Of a stretch of DNA of 64,000 bases, positions 24,574 through 35,216 are shown piece after piece. The translations under genes and the position numbers were made by a program. The notes below the pieces were generated by a model that was not told the DNA's origin, searched no databases, and saw only the letters and a list, made by a program, of their open reading frames with translations. The stretch's first letter is position 1. Every line of letters begins with the position of its first letter. Source of the DNA: Adenophora triphylla var. japonica (Eukaryota; Streptophyta; Magnoliopsida; Asterales; Campanulaceae); NCBI GenBank assembly GCA_022495995.1, contig JAFEMH010002509.1, forward strand, positions 124,001-188,000. Direction: 5' to 3'.

Positions 24574-27500
24574 CATTTCAAATGCCTATATTTTATTGTT
24601 TCACTTAATTTTCTTCCTACTTATTTCTTCTTAAAATATCTTCTTAGCTTTCACAAAATAAAAAAATCTCACCAATTTTTCATTGTTTTCTCACCTCCTC
24701 ATTGACGAGTCCATACGTCGAATCATGTAAGTTGACCCCAAATCATTTTTGGACAAAGGCTTTGTTATTGTTCTTGATGTTGCATCTTTTTTCAGGAAGC
24801 TACTGTGCACTCATCTACATAAAAATTGACTCAATGAGAATTTCAGTTTCCACTGAGTTCTTTTTCTGCATGATGTTATAGATCTCCTTAACCAAACACA
24901 TTATCAAGCCAAGTGAGAAAAAAGAAAATTGAGCCAAAAACAGAAAAAGGAATAGAAAATTAGAAATGCTACATTGCTAAAAGGTCCAAATTAGCATGCC
25001 AATCACATTATCAATGAAAAGAGGGGATCTGACCCCAATAAGCAAAACAAAGTGGATCGGAGAAAGGCCAAAACGCATAAATAAGAAAGGGAAATGTGTG
25101 CTTTGTGTCAGACTTACCAATAATCTGTCAAACTTCGCAACTACCTGATTAGCGTCGTTGACTTCTTCAGGTACAGGAGTGCTATCATCAGCTATTTCAA
25201 GAAGGAAAAAGAAAAAGACTTCATTAGAACCTGTATTATCATCTAAGTGAGTACATGTTCAGAATAGAAATCTGGAATCATAATACACTGACGGAACCAC
25301 TAACATGTGAAACTCAGTATATGCTATTGTGATTATCACCCATCACCCTACTAATAACAAAAAATATTAATAAAATGAAGGTAAAATGAAGATTTCATTG
25401 AAACCTGCAATTCACTACTGACTCTCAATGAGGTTGTTAAGCAATGTCATTTTAAAGTAATGATATAAAATCTTTTTGTGGCCGAGTAACTCAAAAGATG
25501 ATCCATGATAAATAAAAAGCCAGTTTAAGCACATCACGATTCAAAGGGACAACAAGCTCTGGGTTGAACATTTATTGTGAACGTGGGGTGGGGATGGAGA
25601 GACAGAAAAGGGCATATTTCATAAGAGCAAAACATCGATTCAAAATCAGGTGTAACAGAAAGGATCACCTGCTCCCTTCAAGTAAAAAAAAAAAAAAAAA
25701 AAAAGCTTTAACATTCATACATACTACATACATACCATCCAAGAAAAACATACTCTGTCCTTCCATTTCACATCAAATTGGAATAGCAATTATTTGTGTT
25801 TATACGCCATCTTCATGGGTAATATCTCCAGTCCAGTAGAAGAGTAATGTTTGACTAAGCACCCATATTAAGAATATGGTTGAAAATATATTAATTGTCT
25901 AAATGTCCCCTCATAACATTCAAATTCAGACTAGTTGGCAATCTTTGAAATCAAACTAGGCAGGGAAATGAAGGTTAATATAGTCAACTTGTTGTAAAAA
26001 AAAAGTTTCCTTAAAGGGAAATGTTACTCTTCTATTGGGACGGACGGAGTAGTTTCTTCTCTTAGAATATGCTGAAGGAATGCCAAATTTTGTCTGTTTT
26101 ACACTCAATAGACTGCACATGCTGCGGAAGTTAACATTGCTAGTAGTTACCAGGCAATTCATCAATGTCCTTCTGCAGTCCTTTAGTTTTACCCCCTTCA
26201 TGCTGCAAAATTTGAATAGTTGAACCTATTGGAAGCACTACAGCTGCCAAGTTATCCATGCTACCCTTTCTAAATGCAGTATCAACTATGCACTCAGCCA
26301 ATGAATATGAACACGAGGAACTAAACTCTGGCCCCAAAGTTTCATGTGTATTCAAATCCCACAATAGATCACAAACATCCTGCGGGCTTAATTTTTCAAA
26401 CACTCCATCAGAAGCCACCACCAAATAGCTATCATTCGACGTCAGAGGTTGCCAACCTGTGATCTCGGGAATGGATATAACACCAAAACTGGAAACACAG
26501 TAAATTTTGAATTAGAAATGGTTATCATGAACAGAAAACTCTTTTTTGTTCTAGAGGTGATCCCCAGTTGTTAATCCAGACAAGAATCTGTCTGGATGAT
26601 TGAAGTAATAGCAAACATGAACAGTTGATATCTTGTAAATCTCACCTTTTAAAGGACACGTCACCAATAGCGCGAGAAATAGCCAATTGGCCATTAACTC
26701 GAGATACGCCACCCCACTCAAGAACATAACCTCCAGTTGATTCCACTCGTGATCTTTCATCATCTCTATCTGGATGGTGGTCAACCGTTAATTCCTTAAC
26801 AGAGAAATGAGCCAAACCATTGGAAGCTGCCAAATTAAAGCTGCCATGGCCTTTTTTGGCTGAAATAATTCCATCTTGTCTATTCTTCCTATACAACCTC
26901 AACAAAGTGGCTGCAATTTGCAAAAAACATGGCATAGTCAGCCCTTACCCCATCATATCTTACTATGTATTAAGGAAGGAGTCATCTGGACTCTTGGGCT
27001 TTTATCCAAATAACCCTCCTTTTTTTCTCAACACAAAACTACCCCTTTACAAAAATTAACTACCATGGATCACAATACCATATTCAACAAATTCATCAAA
27101 TTCTCTCAACAGACTCACCTACATATTTTAAAATAATACTAATAATAATAAATATTCTAAATTTTAAATTTTCTAATATGTTTACATATATTTGCACACA
27201 CATTTGCTACATGTAGTGTATGCCACAGTCGCCTGTTAATAGATAATGTCCAATAGCTTGATTTGGTGATTGTAGAATTCAAAGCCAGAATAAAATGCAG
27301 CACCAGTCTGCCAATAACTTGTCCAATAATCCAGTAACATCATGGTATAATGATGTGTATTAATAACATATGTTCCTGCAAAAGTGTTTGAAATTATTAT
27401 TAATCATCAAGATCCTTCTGACCTTTAGCCTCAGGAGGAGATTGGAATATCTCGGAGCACAGGAGAGCCTTAGAGTCCCCAACATTAGCAACTAAAATTT

Positions 27501-29565
27501 GACTGTCTGCCATCAATACGATTGTTGCAGTAGAGCCCGAATTGAAGCTTTTTCTAGATGCTTCCTAAATATATCAACAAATTAGATTTCAAAATAAAAG
27601 CAATGACAGCGATTCAGATGAAGGAAAAAGCAACTGACCTTAGAAAAGGTTGCATCAATATCATCGATTGCTCTCAACAGAGATTCCTTCAGAATTTCAT
27701 AGTGAAAAGAGCCATCAAATATGGCGGACAACGTCAATTCGAATCTATCAAAGTGCTTACGTGTTAGTTCCTACCTACATATGTATACACACTAATTACC
27801 GAGACTAAAAATCACAGATGAGAGAAGGGATAATAGCACTCACTACATGCATATTAGATTTCTGCCAAAAGATAATGCTGAGAGCCAAAATAAACAGTAA
27901 GATTATATGGAAATATAAGTAAATAACTCAGAAGACATGCACCATTATTTACGAGATAAGATGCTAGAAGAATGCATAGGATGGAGGATAAAGTAAGAAA
28001 GTAATGCATTAACAAACTTTCATAACCTATGAGAATAATTTAGAAGTTTTAGTAGATCTTGACTAATAAGTTGCATAAAAGCATCTATGCCACATAAAGA
28101 AAAAATGCCCCTTCCCAAAACATTTAGTCTTTAGTCTTCTTTGGTTTGACCACCTATGAGTTTTTGCATGTGCTAACTTCATAAATTTAACAGAACTGAA
28201 GGTGTCTGACCATGAAGAAAACATTTCCTTCAAAAAATTGACAATATATTGTAGCAACTTATGTCTGGAAGCAGCAAAAGTAACAGTCATGTATTGATGA
28301 GTTTGTGGATATGTATGTAAGTCAGAGAGAGAGCGAGAGAGAGAGAGAGAAACCTTCCAATATTCAACACGTGACTACCTAGTTCTTCATCCCACCTAAC
28401 TTTTTGAGAAGCATGTTCATGTATTTCGCTATTTGGTAACATTCCCATGAATTTCTTTGACAAAATTGAAAATGTTGTATCAAGAAGGAAGTACGTATGA
28501 AGGGTGAAATACTCCAATAGCAGCCTTGAAGCCATTTCACTAGCTTCCGCGCCATTGTGACCATCAAAAACGGCCACAATATCAACTGTGACCTCTGTAA
28601 TCCCCTTTGGGCCTACAACATAAAAGAATTCCAATAAAATACCCTGTGCATCTATATTATACAAACGAAAGATAACCATACATCTACTCCCAAATGACTA
28701 CGATCCTTTCTGACCACAAGAAATAAAAAGGCAAATTCCAAAGAAAAGAAGAAGCCATGAGCATCCATGTACTTCCACTTCCGATCGGTTAGAACTAATT
28801 TTACTTCAATAATTTGATAAAACATTCATCAAATAGAGATATCATATGATTTACTTAATTTTTTATATTAAAAATATTGTGGTTCATATTATAGTAGTTA
28901 TTAAGGTTTCAGTTTTATCCTCCAAAAGTTAATTGATGCAAGTATGGCAACAGATTTAATATGGTTCGCATAAGTAGTTGATATGGTTAGAGTTTTTATC
29001 CTCCGAGTATCTACTATCTAACAACTTAACAAACATAATGGGGTTTGACCGACATTAAAAGAAACATAAACTTCTATTCTTCAATATGATTATGAAATAA
29101 TTCTATTCGTATTTGTAAATTCGCTTGTCAACTGTTAACATGTGATTGTCAAGGGGCGTCAATTTAGGGTTTCGATTATACTGCGCTACTATGCTTTTTT
29201 CGTTGTATGTGATATCATTCACCTACTTCCAATTATCATAAATACGACCTCCAAATCTAGAGAAATAAGCCAATTGAATCACCTGGAAATGGAATTCGAA
29301 TGTCAAGAGTACACAAGGTGCGATCCTCCTGAGACTTTCGCCTCCCCTGACGTGTGGCCAGCTGACACTTCCCGTCCGACGATCGTCGCCAGGAACCGTA
29401 ATTAGGCAATTTCCAGTGAGGACATTTAGGTGACTGAAACACGGCGGGAGCACCGCCTTCCTTGTACACCGCCAAACACGTCGGTGATTCTCCGTAACTT
29501 GATGTTGTTAAACAAACAACAAGCCCTAGCGCGAACAGAAGGAATTTGTTGGTGTTCATGATCAT
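12251..29565 (-). CDS. signal peptide - PP2C phosphatase - Ser/Thr kinase fusion protein (gene B)
   Basis: Twenty exons: 29565-29283, 28612-28354, 27744-27639, 27564-27423, 26910-26646, 26488-26151, 25191-25118, 22898-22748, 22468-22279, 20981-20747, 18364-17858, 17547-17490, 16879-16792, 15506-15432, 14730-14647, 14483-14340, 13217-13136, 13016-12934, 12825-12771, 12313-12251. All joins are GT-AG and total 3282 nt, 1093 residues with no internal stop. Residues 1-25 form a signal peptide. PP2C motifs follow (residues about 75-465): [57 protein letters not shown]. The kinase half (about 603-1085) has [34 protein letters not shown] and [13 protein letters not shown]. Plants have a PP2C-kinase fusion of this order (Arabidopsis At3g63340 type, from memory). 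It would remove and add phosphate on Ser/Thr; the signal peptide suggests ER or secretory topology. The first loop glycine is Asp (YDRGSYGEV). Intron sizes are inflated by MITEs and LINE tails. Confidence 0.9.
13674..13828. mobile_element. short Stowaway-like MITE in gene B intron 16
   Basis: Ends CTCCCTTTGTCCGGAATAAA and TTTATTCTAGACTGAGGGAG, inverted and flanked by TA (13672-13673, 13829-13830); 155 bp, in the intron between exons 14483-14340 and 13217-13136. Confidence 0.85.
19058..19360. mobile_element. Stowaway-like MITE, degenerate, in gene B intron 10
   Basis: Ends CTCTCTCCTTCCCAGATTAA and GGCTTAACCGGGATGGAGAA with TA flanks; the interior (GCTTCACCTTTTACCC, GGGCCCCACTTGTCAA) matches the reverse complement of the MITE at 6869-7175. 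About 303 bp; an older copy of that family. Confidence 0.85.
21533..21725 (-). repeat. RTE-type LINE / SINE 3' tail in gene B intron 9
   Basis: A (CAA)n run (21536-21566) followed by AAGCCTTAGTCCCAAACTAA and GGGGTCGGCTAACATGAATC, on the minus strand the well-known plant tail ending GCCTTTG(TTG)n. This 3' end is shared by plant RTE LINEs and some SINEs (family knowledge). No coding part is left in this copy. Confidence 0.75.
21900..22215 (-). mobile_element. 5'-truncated RTE-type LINE, C-terminal end and tail, gene B intron 9
   Basis: Minus strand from about 22213: coding end [18 protein letters not shown] and a stop, the typical C-terminus of plant RTE-clade LINE proteins, then an A/T-rich 3' region, then the tail with the same GACCCCAA...GCCTTTGTTGTTGTTG end as at 21533. 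Only about 300 bp remain. It shares its 3' part with the copy 170 bp to the left. Confidence 0.8.
23835..24240 (+). mobile_element. 5'-truncated RTE-type LINE tail in gene B intron 7
   Basis: On the plus strand, [10 protein letters not shown] (about 23841-23871) and, after a frameshift, [10 protein letters not shown] are the terminal motifs of plant RTE LINE proteins. A T-rich 3' region follows, ending GCCGACCCCAAATTATTTTG and (TTG)4 at about 24225-24237. It lies opposite in orientation to gene B. Confidence 0.8.
24289..24571. repeat. two TA microsatellites around a short AT-rich segment
   Basis: (TA)n at 24289-24328 and (AT)n at 24507-24570, about 40 and 64 bp. Between them lie poly-T and poly-A runs and two copies of GTGTCCTCGGA (near 24460 and 24497). 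Intronic in gene B. Confidence 0.9.
24587..24776 (+). repeat. degenerate RTE-type LINE tail in gene B intron 7
   Basis: Degraded copy of the same 3' end: GTTGACCCCAAATCATTTTT and AAAGGCTTTGTTATTGTTC, preceded by the T-rich region. Older than the copy at 23835. Confidence 0.6.
25753..26049. mobile_element. probable degraded Stowaway-like MITE in gene B intron 6
   Basis: The left end TACTCTGTCCTTCC and right end GGGACGGACGGAGTA form an imperfect inverted pair with TA at both borders, and AGAAGAGTAATGTTT near 25838 pairs with AATGTTACTCTTCT near 26020. Low-quality ends make the call tentative. Confidence 0.5.
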
Positions 29566-29692
29566 ACCATCAGTTTTAGCAGCGATTGCTTAGAAATGGA
29601 ATTGAATTTCGAAGGGAAAAATCCATGACGAAGGGAAAGGAAATTGATGTGGAGTAATTAAGAAAGATTCGCGCGATTGTTTGAAATTTGAC

Positions 29693-29700
29693 TTTTTATA
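29693..29700 (-). promoter_or_regulatory. putative TATA box of gene B
   Basis: The minus strand reads TATAAAAA about 130 bases upstream of the start codon at 29565, a suitable distance for a plant core promoter with a roughly 100-base leader. Between them an upstream ATG opens a two-codon frame ATGGTATGA whose stop overlaps the main ATG. Confidence 0.5.
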
Positions 29701-29702
29701 CC

Positions 29703-30555
29703 CTCCTCACTTTTTATGGACAAAGGATAGAGCCCTGGGCTGCTTGCGTGAGGCTTGTCCATCAGGATTTTTATTTGGGCAATGAATGCTGGGGGGAAGA
29801 GAAAAAAAATTACAAAAATATGAATAAAAAATGAGACGGGATATCTTAATAGATTTATTAGTTGGATCGATTATAAAGTTGGTGTAGTTCACACCATGAT
29901 TTGCATTTAAGCTTCGAGATAAGAGCCATTTGAATAGACGATCAATCGAGATCGACTAGTCGAGTAAATGTTTGAAATATTTAAATGTTAATTGAATGAG
30001 GATCGTTGAAATCGAATGAACGAGTATAATTGAATATGAGCTTTACATGAGTGCACTGGCCTCACCCCAAATCCTCAGGGTTTAGGGGTTCGGAACAAAG
30101 CGAAAACGCTGAACCTTAGACATCTTATTAATAGGCTGCAGTTAACAGATCGGATTAAAATATAGGAGTATAAAATAATGAAATTAAGTTTATTTTTCAA
30201 AAATCGAAAACTTCCGATCGAGCTATTTCTTTCCAGAAGCCACGCTCATTGATTTTGGTGTTGTGTCTTCAATTAAAAAAAAAAAATTACAATTTTACCG
30301 CGAAAGTAATATTTTTATCATTTTTGAACCCCTTTATCTTATTAAAAATTACCACCATGTTATTATTTTGACCCTCTTCTACAAAATTATGGCTCCAGAC
30401 ATTGTTTCTTTCCATAAGTATTCTGAGCTATTTCGTCCACTACTGTTAATTGTTTTGCTAATAAAACTTCCTGTTTTTTTTAAAAAAAAAAAAAAAAAAA
30501 CAAATCAGCATACTTGTATTAATGAAAATCAAGATGACGTTTCGTAACAGAAGAT
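29703..30555. other. intergenic region upstream of gene B
   Basis: AT-rich DNA with poly-A runs (30271, 30481). No gene, MITE or LTR was recognised here. Confidence 0.5.
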
Positions 30556-30560
30556 GAAGG

Positions 30561-31163
30561 TATTAGGATCGCTCACCCATACAAGAAATCCGCAACAAGA
30601 GAAATCAAACAACACACACACAAAATAAAGACAAAACACACAATATTTCGTGGTTCGGCTAAAAGCCTATTCCACCCAAAATATAACTTCTATAAATTTC
30701 TTGATATTACAAGAATGGAGACACCCTCTCTCTCAACACTCTTGAATATCCTCACTAATCGCATACAAGCGTACAATTTCTCTCTCTAAATTGTAAACAT
30801 ATGCTAACTCTCTCAATTTCACTCCAATTCTATCAAAATCCTAACTAGTGAAGCATATTTGTATAGGGGAGGCACACCCACTTTTCCCCTCTTCCTCACT
30901 CTCTCCCCTAAGGGGAGCCCCTCTTGGTACCACCAAGGCACACCCTCAATTACAAACCATATACCCTTTATATAGGCATATCAAAAACATTTTCCTAATA
31001 CTTTTAGGAATATCAGCTTTTTCTTCACCAATAATGACTCATAATTTCCACTCCTACTTGCATTAGGATACAATTTTCTTCTCCTAATTCAATAAGGAAA
31101 TATGATCCTCCACATAATTTTCACAATCCAATTTGGAATAGAATTTGAGCCAAAATCCCAACA
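30561..31163 (-). repeat. 3' LTR of the small element
   Basis: On the minus strand begins TGTTGGGATTTTGGCTC and ends GATCCTAATA, so the termini are TG...TA rather than TG...CA. Contains a minus-strand TATAAAGGG motif near 30970. Partner of 31772-32374. Confidence 0.9.
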
Positions 31164-31771
31164 AATCTCCCCTTGACTCAAATTCTACCACATCATTGCA
31201 TCTTCCATGATCTTCACATTCCACCACGTCCCCATTGATCGTCTTCAAAATACCAAGGACCACACCATTTGTGTTCTCTCCTCTAGCAAAACTTGTACCG
31301 CCGCTCTCTACTAGCAGGACACGCCGTCTGATCACCATATCAGAAAGACTTTCGACACAAGACTTCATTCGCGAGATCACACAAGGGTATATCCCATTCA
31401 CGTACCTTGGATTATCATCTGCCAGACTGTGAAATCATCTTCCATCAAAGACCACGACTTGATTGCTCGACCCTCCGCTACTCATATTTCTCAATATATG
31501 AAATTCTTCAAAATTGTTGCTTCTGCCCGACATTAATTACCACCTATAGGGACCTTATAATCCAATCTCCACCGTTCATATTGAAGATATATGAGTCCCG
31601 AAGCTGCTCACCAAAAATCAGACCGATCCAACGGTGAACGAACTCTCTACGTCAATTTTACCACCGCTGAGCTGAAAAATCCGAACCAGAATTTGCAACC
31701 TTCTTTCTTCGATTTTTCTCTCTCTTTCCTTGATGCGAATTCTTCTCTTCAACCAAAGCTCTGATACCACT

Positions 31772-32374
31772 TATTAGGATCGCTCACCCATACAAGAAAT
31801 CCGCAACAAGAGAAATCAAACAACACACACACGAAATAAAGACAAAACACACAATATTTCGTGGTTCGGCTAAAAGCCTATTTCACCCAAAATATAACTT
31901 CTATAAATTTCTTGATATTACAAGAATGGAGACACCCTCTCTCTCAACACTCTTGAATATCCTCACCAATCGCATACAAGCGTACAATTTCTCTCTCTAA
32001 ATTGTAAACATATGCTAATTCTCTTAATTTCTCTTCAATTCTATCAAAACCCTAACTAGTGAAGCCTATTTATATAGGGAAGGCACACCCACTTTTCCCC
32101 TCTTCCTCACTCTCTCCCCTAAGGGGAGCCCCTCTTGGTACCACCAAGGCACACCCTCAATTACAAACCATATACCCTTTATATAGGCATATCAAAAACC
32201 TTTTCCTAATACTTTTAGGAATATCAGCTTTTCCTTCACCAATAATGACTCATAATTTTCACTCCTACTTGCATTAGGATACAATTTTCTTCTCCTAATT
32301 CAATAAGGAAATATGATCCTCCACATAATTTTCACAATCCAATTTAAAATAAAATTTGAGCCAAAATCCCAACA
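31772..32374 (-). repeat. 5' LTR of the small element
   Basis: Same length and termini as 30561-31163; next to the primer-binding site, hence the 5' LTR. Followed by the target duplication GAAGG at 32375-32379. Confidence 0.9.
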
Positions 32375-32379
32375 GAAGG

Positions 32380-33250
32380 CTCGTCCCAAATATAAATATA
32401 AGAGCACGCGTCAACAATAAAGAAATTTTGTTGATGGCCCTAACATATCTTCAAACATACGGAGTACTCAATACTTCACCTTTTTATACATGCATTTGTA
32501 CGGAACCAAATCACCATTTAGCGTTTTGATAAACAATAATTTGACAAATGTTTTTTCAATTAGCACTTGAACACGGTCCAACTTGGGCATTCAAATAATC
32601 ACCACATACCACATGTAAATGATTTAACTTTGAGAATATGACAAATTAAAACATCTGAGTCGGCACTATTTGCCCAACCAAACATCTCAAAAAAAAAAAA
32701 TATTAACAACAAACAAAATCTCCTCAACAAAATGGAAAAAATACAATGGCTCTCGACAAATGAGAAAAATCAATGCTCATCTTCAATCCATCTTTCAGAA
32801 CGGAGGAATTCGTTGGTTACTATTGATTCCATCCTTCCGAATGGGATTGAAGAGAAATCTTTGTTTTTTATTCGATCTTACTAAACCAACTAAACCAAGA
32901 TCGTACTAAACCAAATTTGAAGAAAAAAAATAAAAAAATCTAACAATCAATCCCTAATTTTACTTTTATTGTTTGTCAAAATGATACAAATTAATCAAAG
33001 CAAGAAAAAAATTGATGAAGAAGAAAGAAAAGAACGAAGCATTGTGATTTACGTTAATCGTTTTGCTAATAAAACTCCCTACTTTATAAACTCGTTTGTC
33101 GCGGCTGATGATTGATAACTTATAGCCGATAGATGATGCCTAGTTGATTAATGACTTATAGTTGATTAATTGATAACTCGTTTATTGCAGCTGATGACTG
33201 ATAACTTATATCTGATAGCTGATAGCTGATAACTTATTGATTGATAATTG
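32380..33250. other. intergenic, low-complexity
   Basis: AT-rich with no gene seen. Around 33100-33260 there is an irregular repeat of TGATAACTTATA / GATAGCTGATAG motifs, a degenerate short-period tandem repeat. Confidence 0.5.
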
Positions 33251-33299
33251 ATGGATGATGGATGTGGTTTTACCCATTCAAAAGATATGTTTTCTAGCT

Positions 33300-33808
33300 T
33301 ATTTGATGCTCGAAATCTTGAAAATTTAATGCATTTTATAGCGTTTTGAAAGTACAGGGGTCGATGTGCAACAATGCTGAAAATAGAAAATTTGTACCTA
33401 CTTCGAAAGTTTTGAGATCAAATTGCAATTCTGGAAATCTGAGGACCAAAGTAAAAATATAAAAGTTCAAGTACTAAAGTACAAAGCTTAAATTACAGAG
33501 ATCAAAGTGCGACTGTGCAATTGTTGTGAAAAGAATTCAAAAGTCGGGCCAATACAAGGCTGTGCTGGGCCAAGAAAGAAGTGTGGCCGGCCAAGGCAAG
33601 CATGTGGCTGAGACAAATAGAGCTTGTCAAGGCGGACAGGGCTTGGTTTTGGGCCTGTTGAACGACTGCTTCACACCTGTTTGGAAACCTAGTTATTTAT
33701 AAAAGCAAACAATTGGTTTTACAAAAAAAAAGAAAGAAAAAAGCCGGACACTGTTACGAGGTAACAAAGAAGAACACTGTTGGGAGAAAACAATTACATT
33801 GTTTTTTT
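33300..33808 (+). repeat. probable left part of an older LTR, split by the large gypsy element
   Basis: The sequence looks like the U3 region of a plant gypsy LTR: degenerate repeats about rereading 'AAAGT', a GC-richer block near 33540-33660, and a TATA-like TTATTTATAAAAG at 33693-33705. The probable continuation lies beyond the large insertion at 55641. Boundaries cannot be set from this sequence alone. Confidence 0.35.
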
Positions 33809-34539
33809 TGATGTTGCCAGGATCTTCCTCAAGCAGCAACTCGCCGTTGTAGTCCAAATTTGATATCTCCGGCTCCTTCTTCTCCGATTGATCTACACAC
33901 ACTCAAACGTTAACTAAGCCGGGGGCGGCTCCGACGTAAGCCCCTCCGGCGTGAGGATAAGAATTTGCTTGATAAAGGGGAAAACCAATAACAATGGTGG
34001 TGTCTGTGTGTGTGAAAAATGGACATACCTCTGAATGAAGCCTTCCTCTCTTATTTATACCCCTTTCCCCCGTGCCTTGCATGTGACATCCTCACGTTTC
34101 ATGCCTCCTGCCACGTGTCACCATTTCATTTGTCCTTTATAAAAGTAAACCCTTAACACGTGATCATCAATCCCAATGCATAACCGTCTCCTGGGTCCCA
34201 CTTTGTAGATATTTATATGCCGCCTCTGGTGAATAACATCAATTGGGATCCCTCTCTCGCCGGATAAAGTCGCTAACTATCCTGTCTCGCTTCACCGCCA
34301 TATTTCGCAGTTAATCTCTATCGCCAGCTTTCTTCATACTGTTTCGCCATTTAATGTCTCCATCTACCCCCTTCTCATTGATTCTAGCGGGATACCTCCC
34401 GTCTCGCTTTCTTATGACCCTCCTTGGGCCGCATCTGCTTTTGTCCTCTTCTTGGATCTTATCTCGATTTTGGGCCCACTTGCTATTTTCTCGCCAATAG
34501 ACCTGGGCCAGGCCCAACCATTATTATTAGACAACATCA
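33809..34539 (-). repeat. 3' LTR of the large gypsy element
   Basis: 731 bp, starts TGATGTTGCCAGG and ends TTAGACAACATCA; partner 54894-55623. Differences are around ten substitutions and one indel. A polypurine tract (minus strand CTTAGGGGCTTC) adjoins at 34540-34551. Confidence 0.93.
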
Positions 34540-34792
34540 GAAGCCCCTAAGTTTATGGCGAGATTTATTCATGGTCTCGCCAAAAACTTTATGATTACTG
34601 CCTCCTCCCTCTGCGACACATAAATCCTTATTCAAGAAGCTACCATTGAAATCCCCATCCATACACGTGTCCCTCTCCGGGTATCTTTTTAGATTTTAAT
34701 GGGCCGTCATTTGGGAATCGTGCCAAATTGTGAGGGAAAATTTAAAATTTTCCCAAACGTCACATCAATCGTTTCCCTAAAACCCTCTCTCA

Positions 34793-34800
34793 TATAAATA
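34793..34800 (+). promoter_or_regulatory. putative TATA box of the antisense ORF
   Basis: TATAAATA preceded by CCCTCTCTCA and followed by a pyrimidine-rich leader (CTTCCCCCATTCCTC...). It lies about 420 bases before the ATG at 35217, outside the LTR, suggesting the antisense ORF has its own promoter. Confidence 0.5.
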
Positions 34801-35216
34801 CCCAAATTACTTCCCCCATTCCTCTTTTTACTCTTCTTCATCCTGGCTTGAGCTCTCCCAAACTTCGGCAAACCTCAACCTTGATTCCGGCTATTCTTCT
34901 TCATTTTTCACCGTTCATTCACTGATTTCTTTCCCAAAATTGTTTCTTGACCTTTATTCTGTTCATCTCTACCCATCTTGGAAGTGATTTGGTGTATTAT
35001 TCCTCAATTCTCAGGATTCCACCTTCTTTCCCGGCGATTGTTCATCTTTTCCGGCGACTCTTCATCTTTTCCGACCAAGATTTTAATCATCATCAGGTAA
35101 CTTTTTCAAAACCCTTCACATTCTTTAAACCCTTAGTTTTGATTTCCATTTTTCTCCCAATTACTTGAATCTTGTTATTCTTTTTGCCCCATAAATTTTT
35201 TCCCAAACTACCCTTC

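Larger units (their letters stand above)
30561..32374 (-). mobile_element. small non-coding copia-like LTR element (1.8 kb)
   Basis: Two 603-bp direct repeats (30561-31163 and 31772-32374) flank 608 bp, with the 5-bp target duplication GAAGG outside (30556-30560, 32375-32379). On the minus strand a tRNA-Met primer site (TGGTATCAGAGCTTTGG, 31753-31769) follows the right LTR and a polypurine tract (AAGGGGAGATT) precedes the left LTR, so it is minus-oriented. The interior encodes no gag or pol motif. The LTRs differ at roughly 3 percent of sites, so it is older than the element at 1352-5688. Confidence 0.92.

Noticed and set aside
29142..29405. Plus-strand frame opposite gene B exon 1
   Set aside because: Antisense shadow of a well-supported signal-peptide exon with no independent support.
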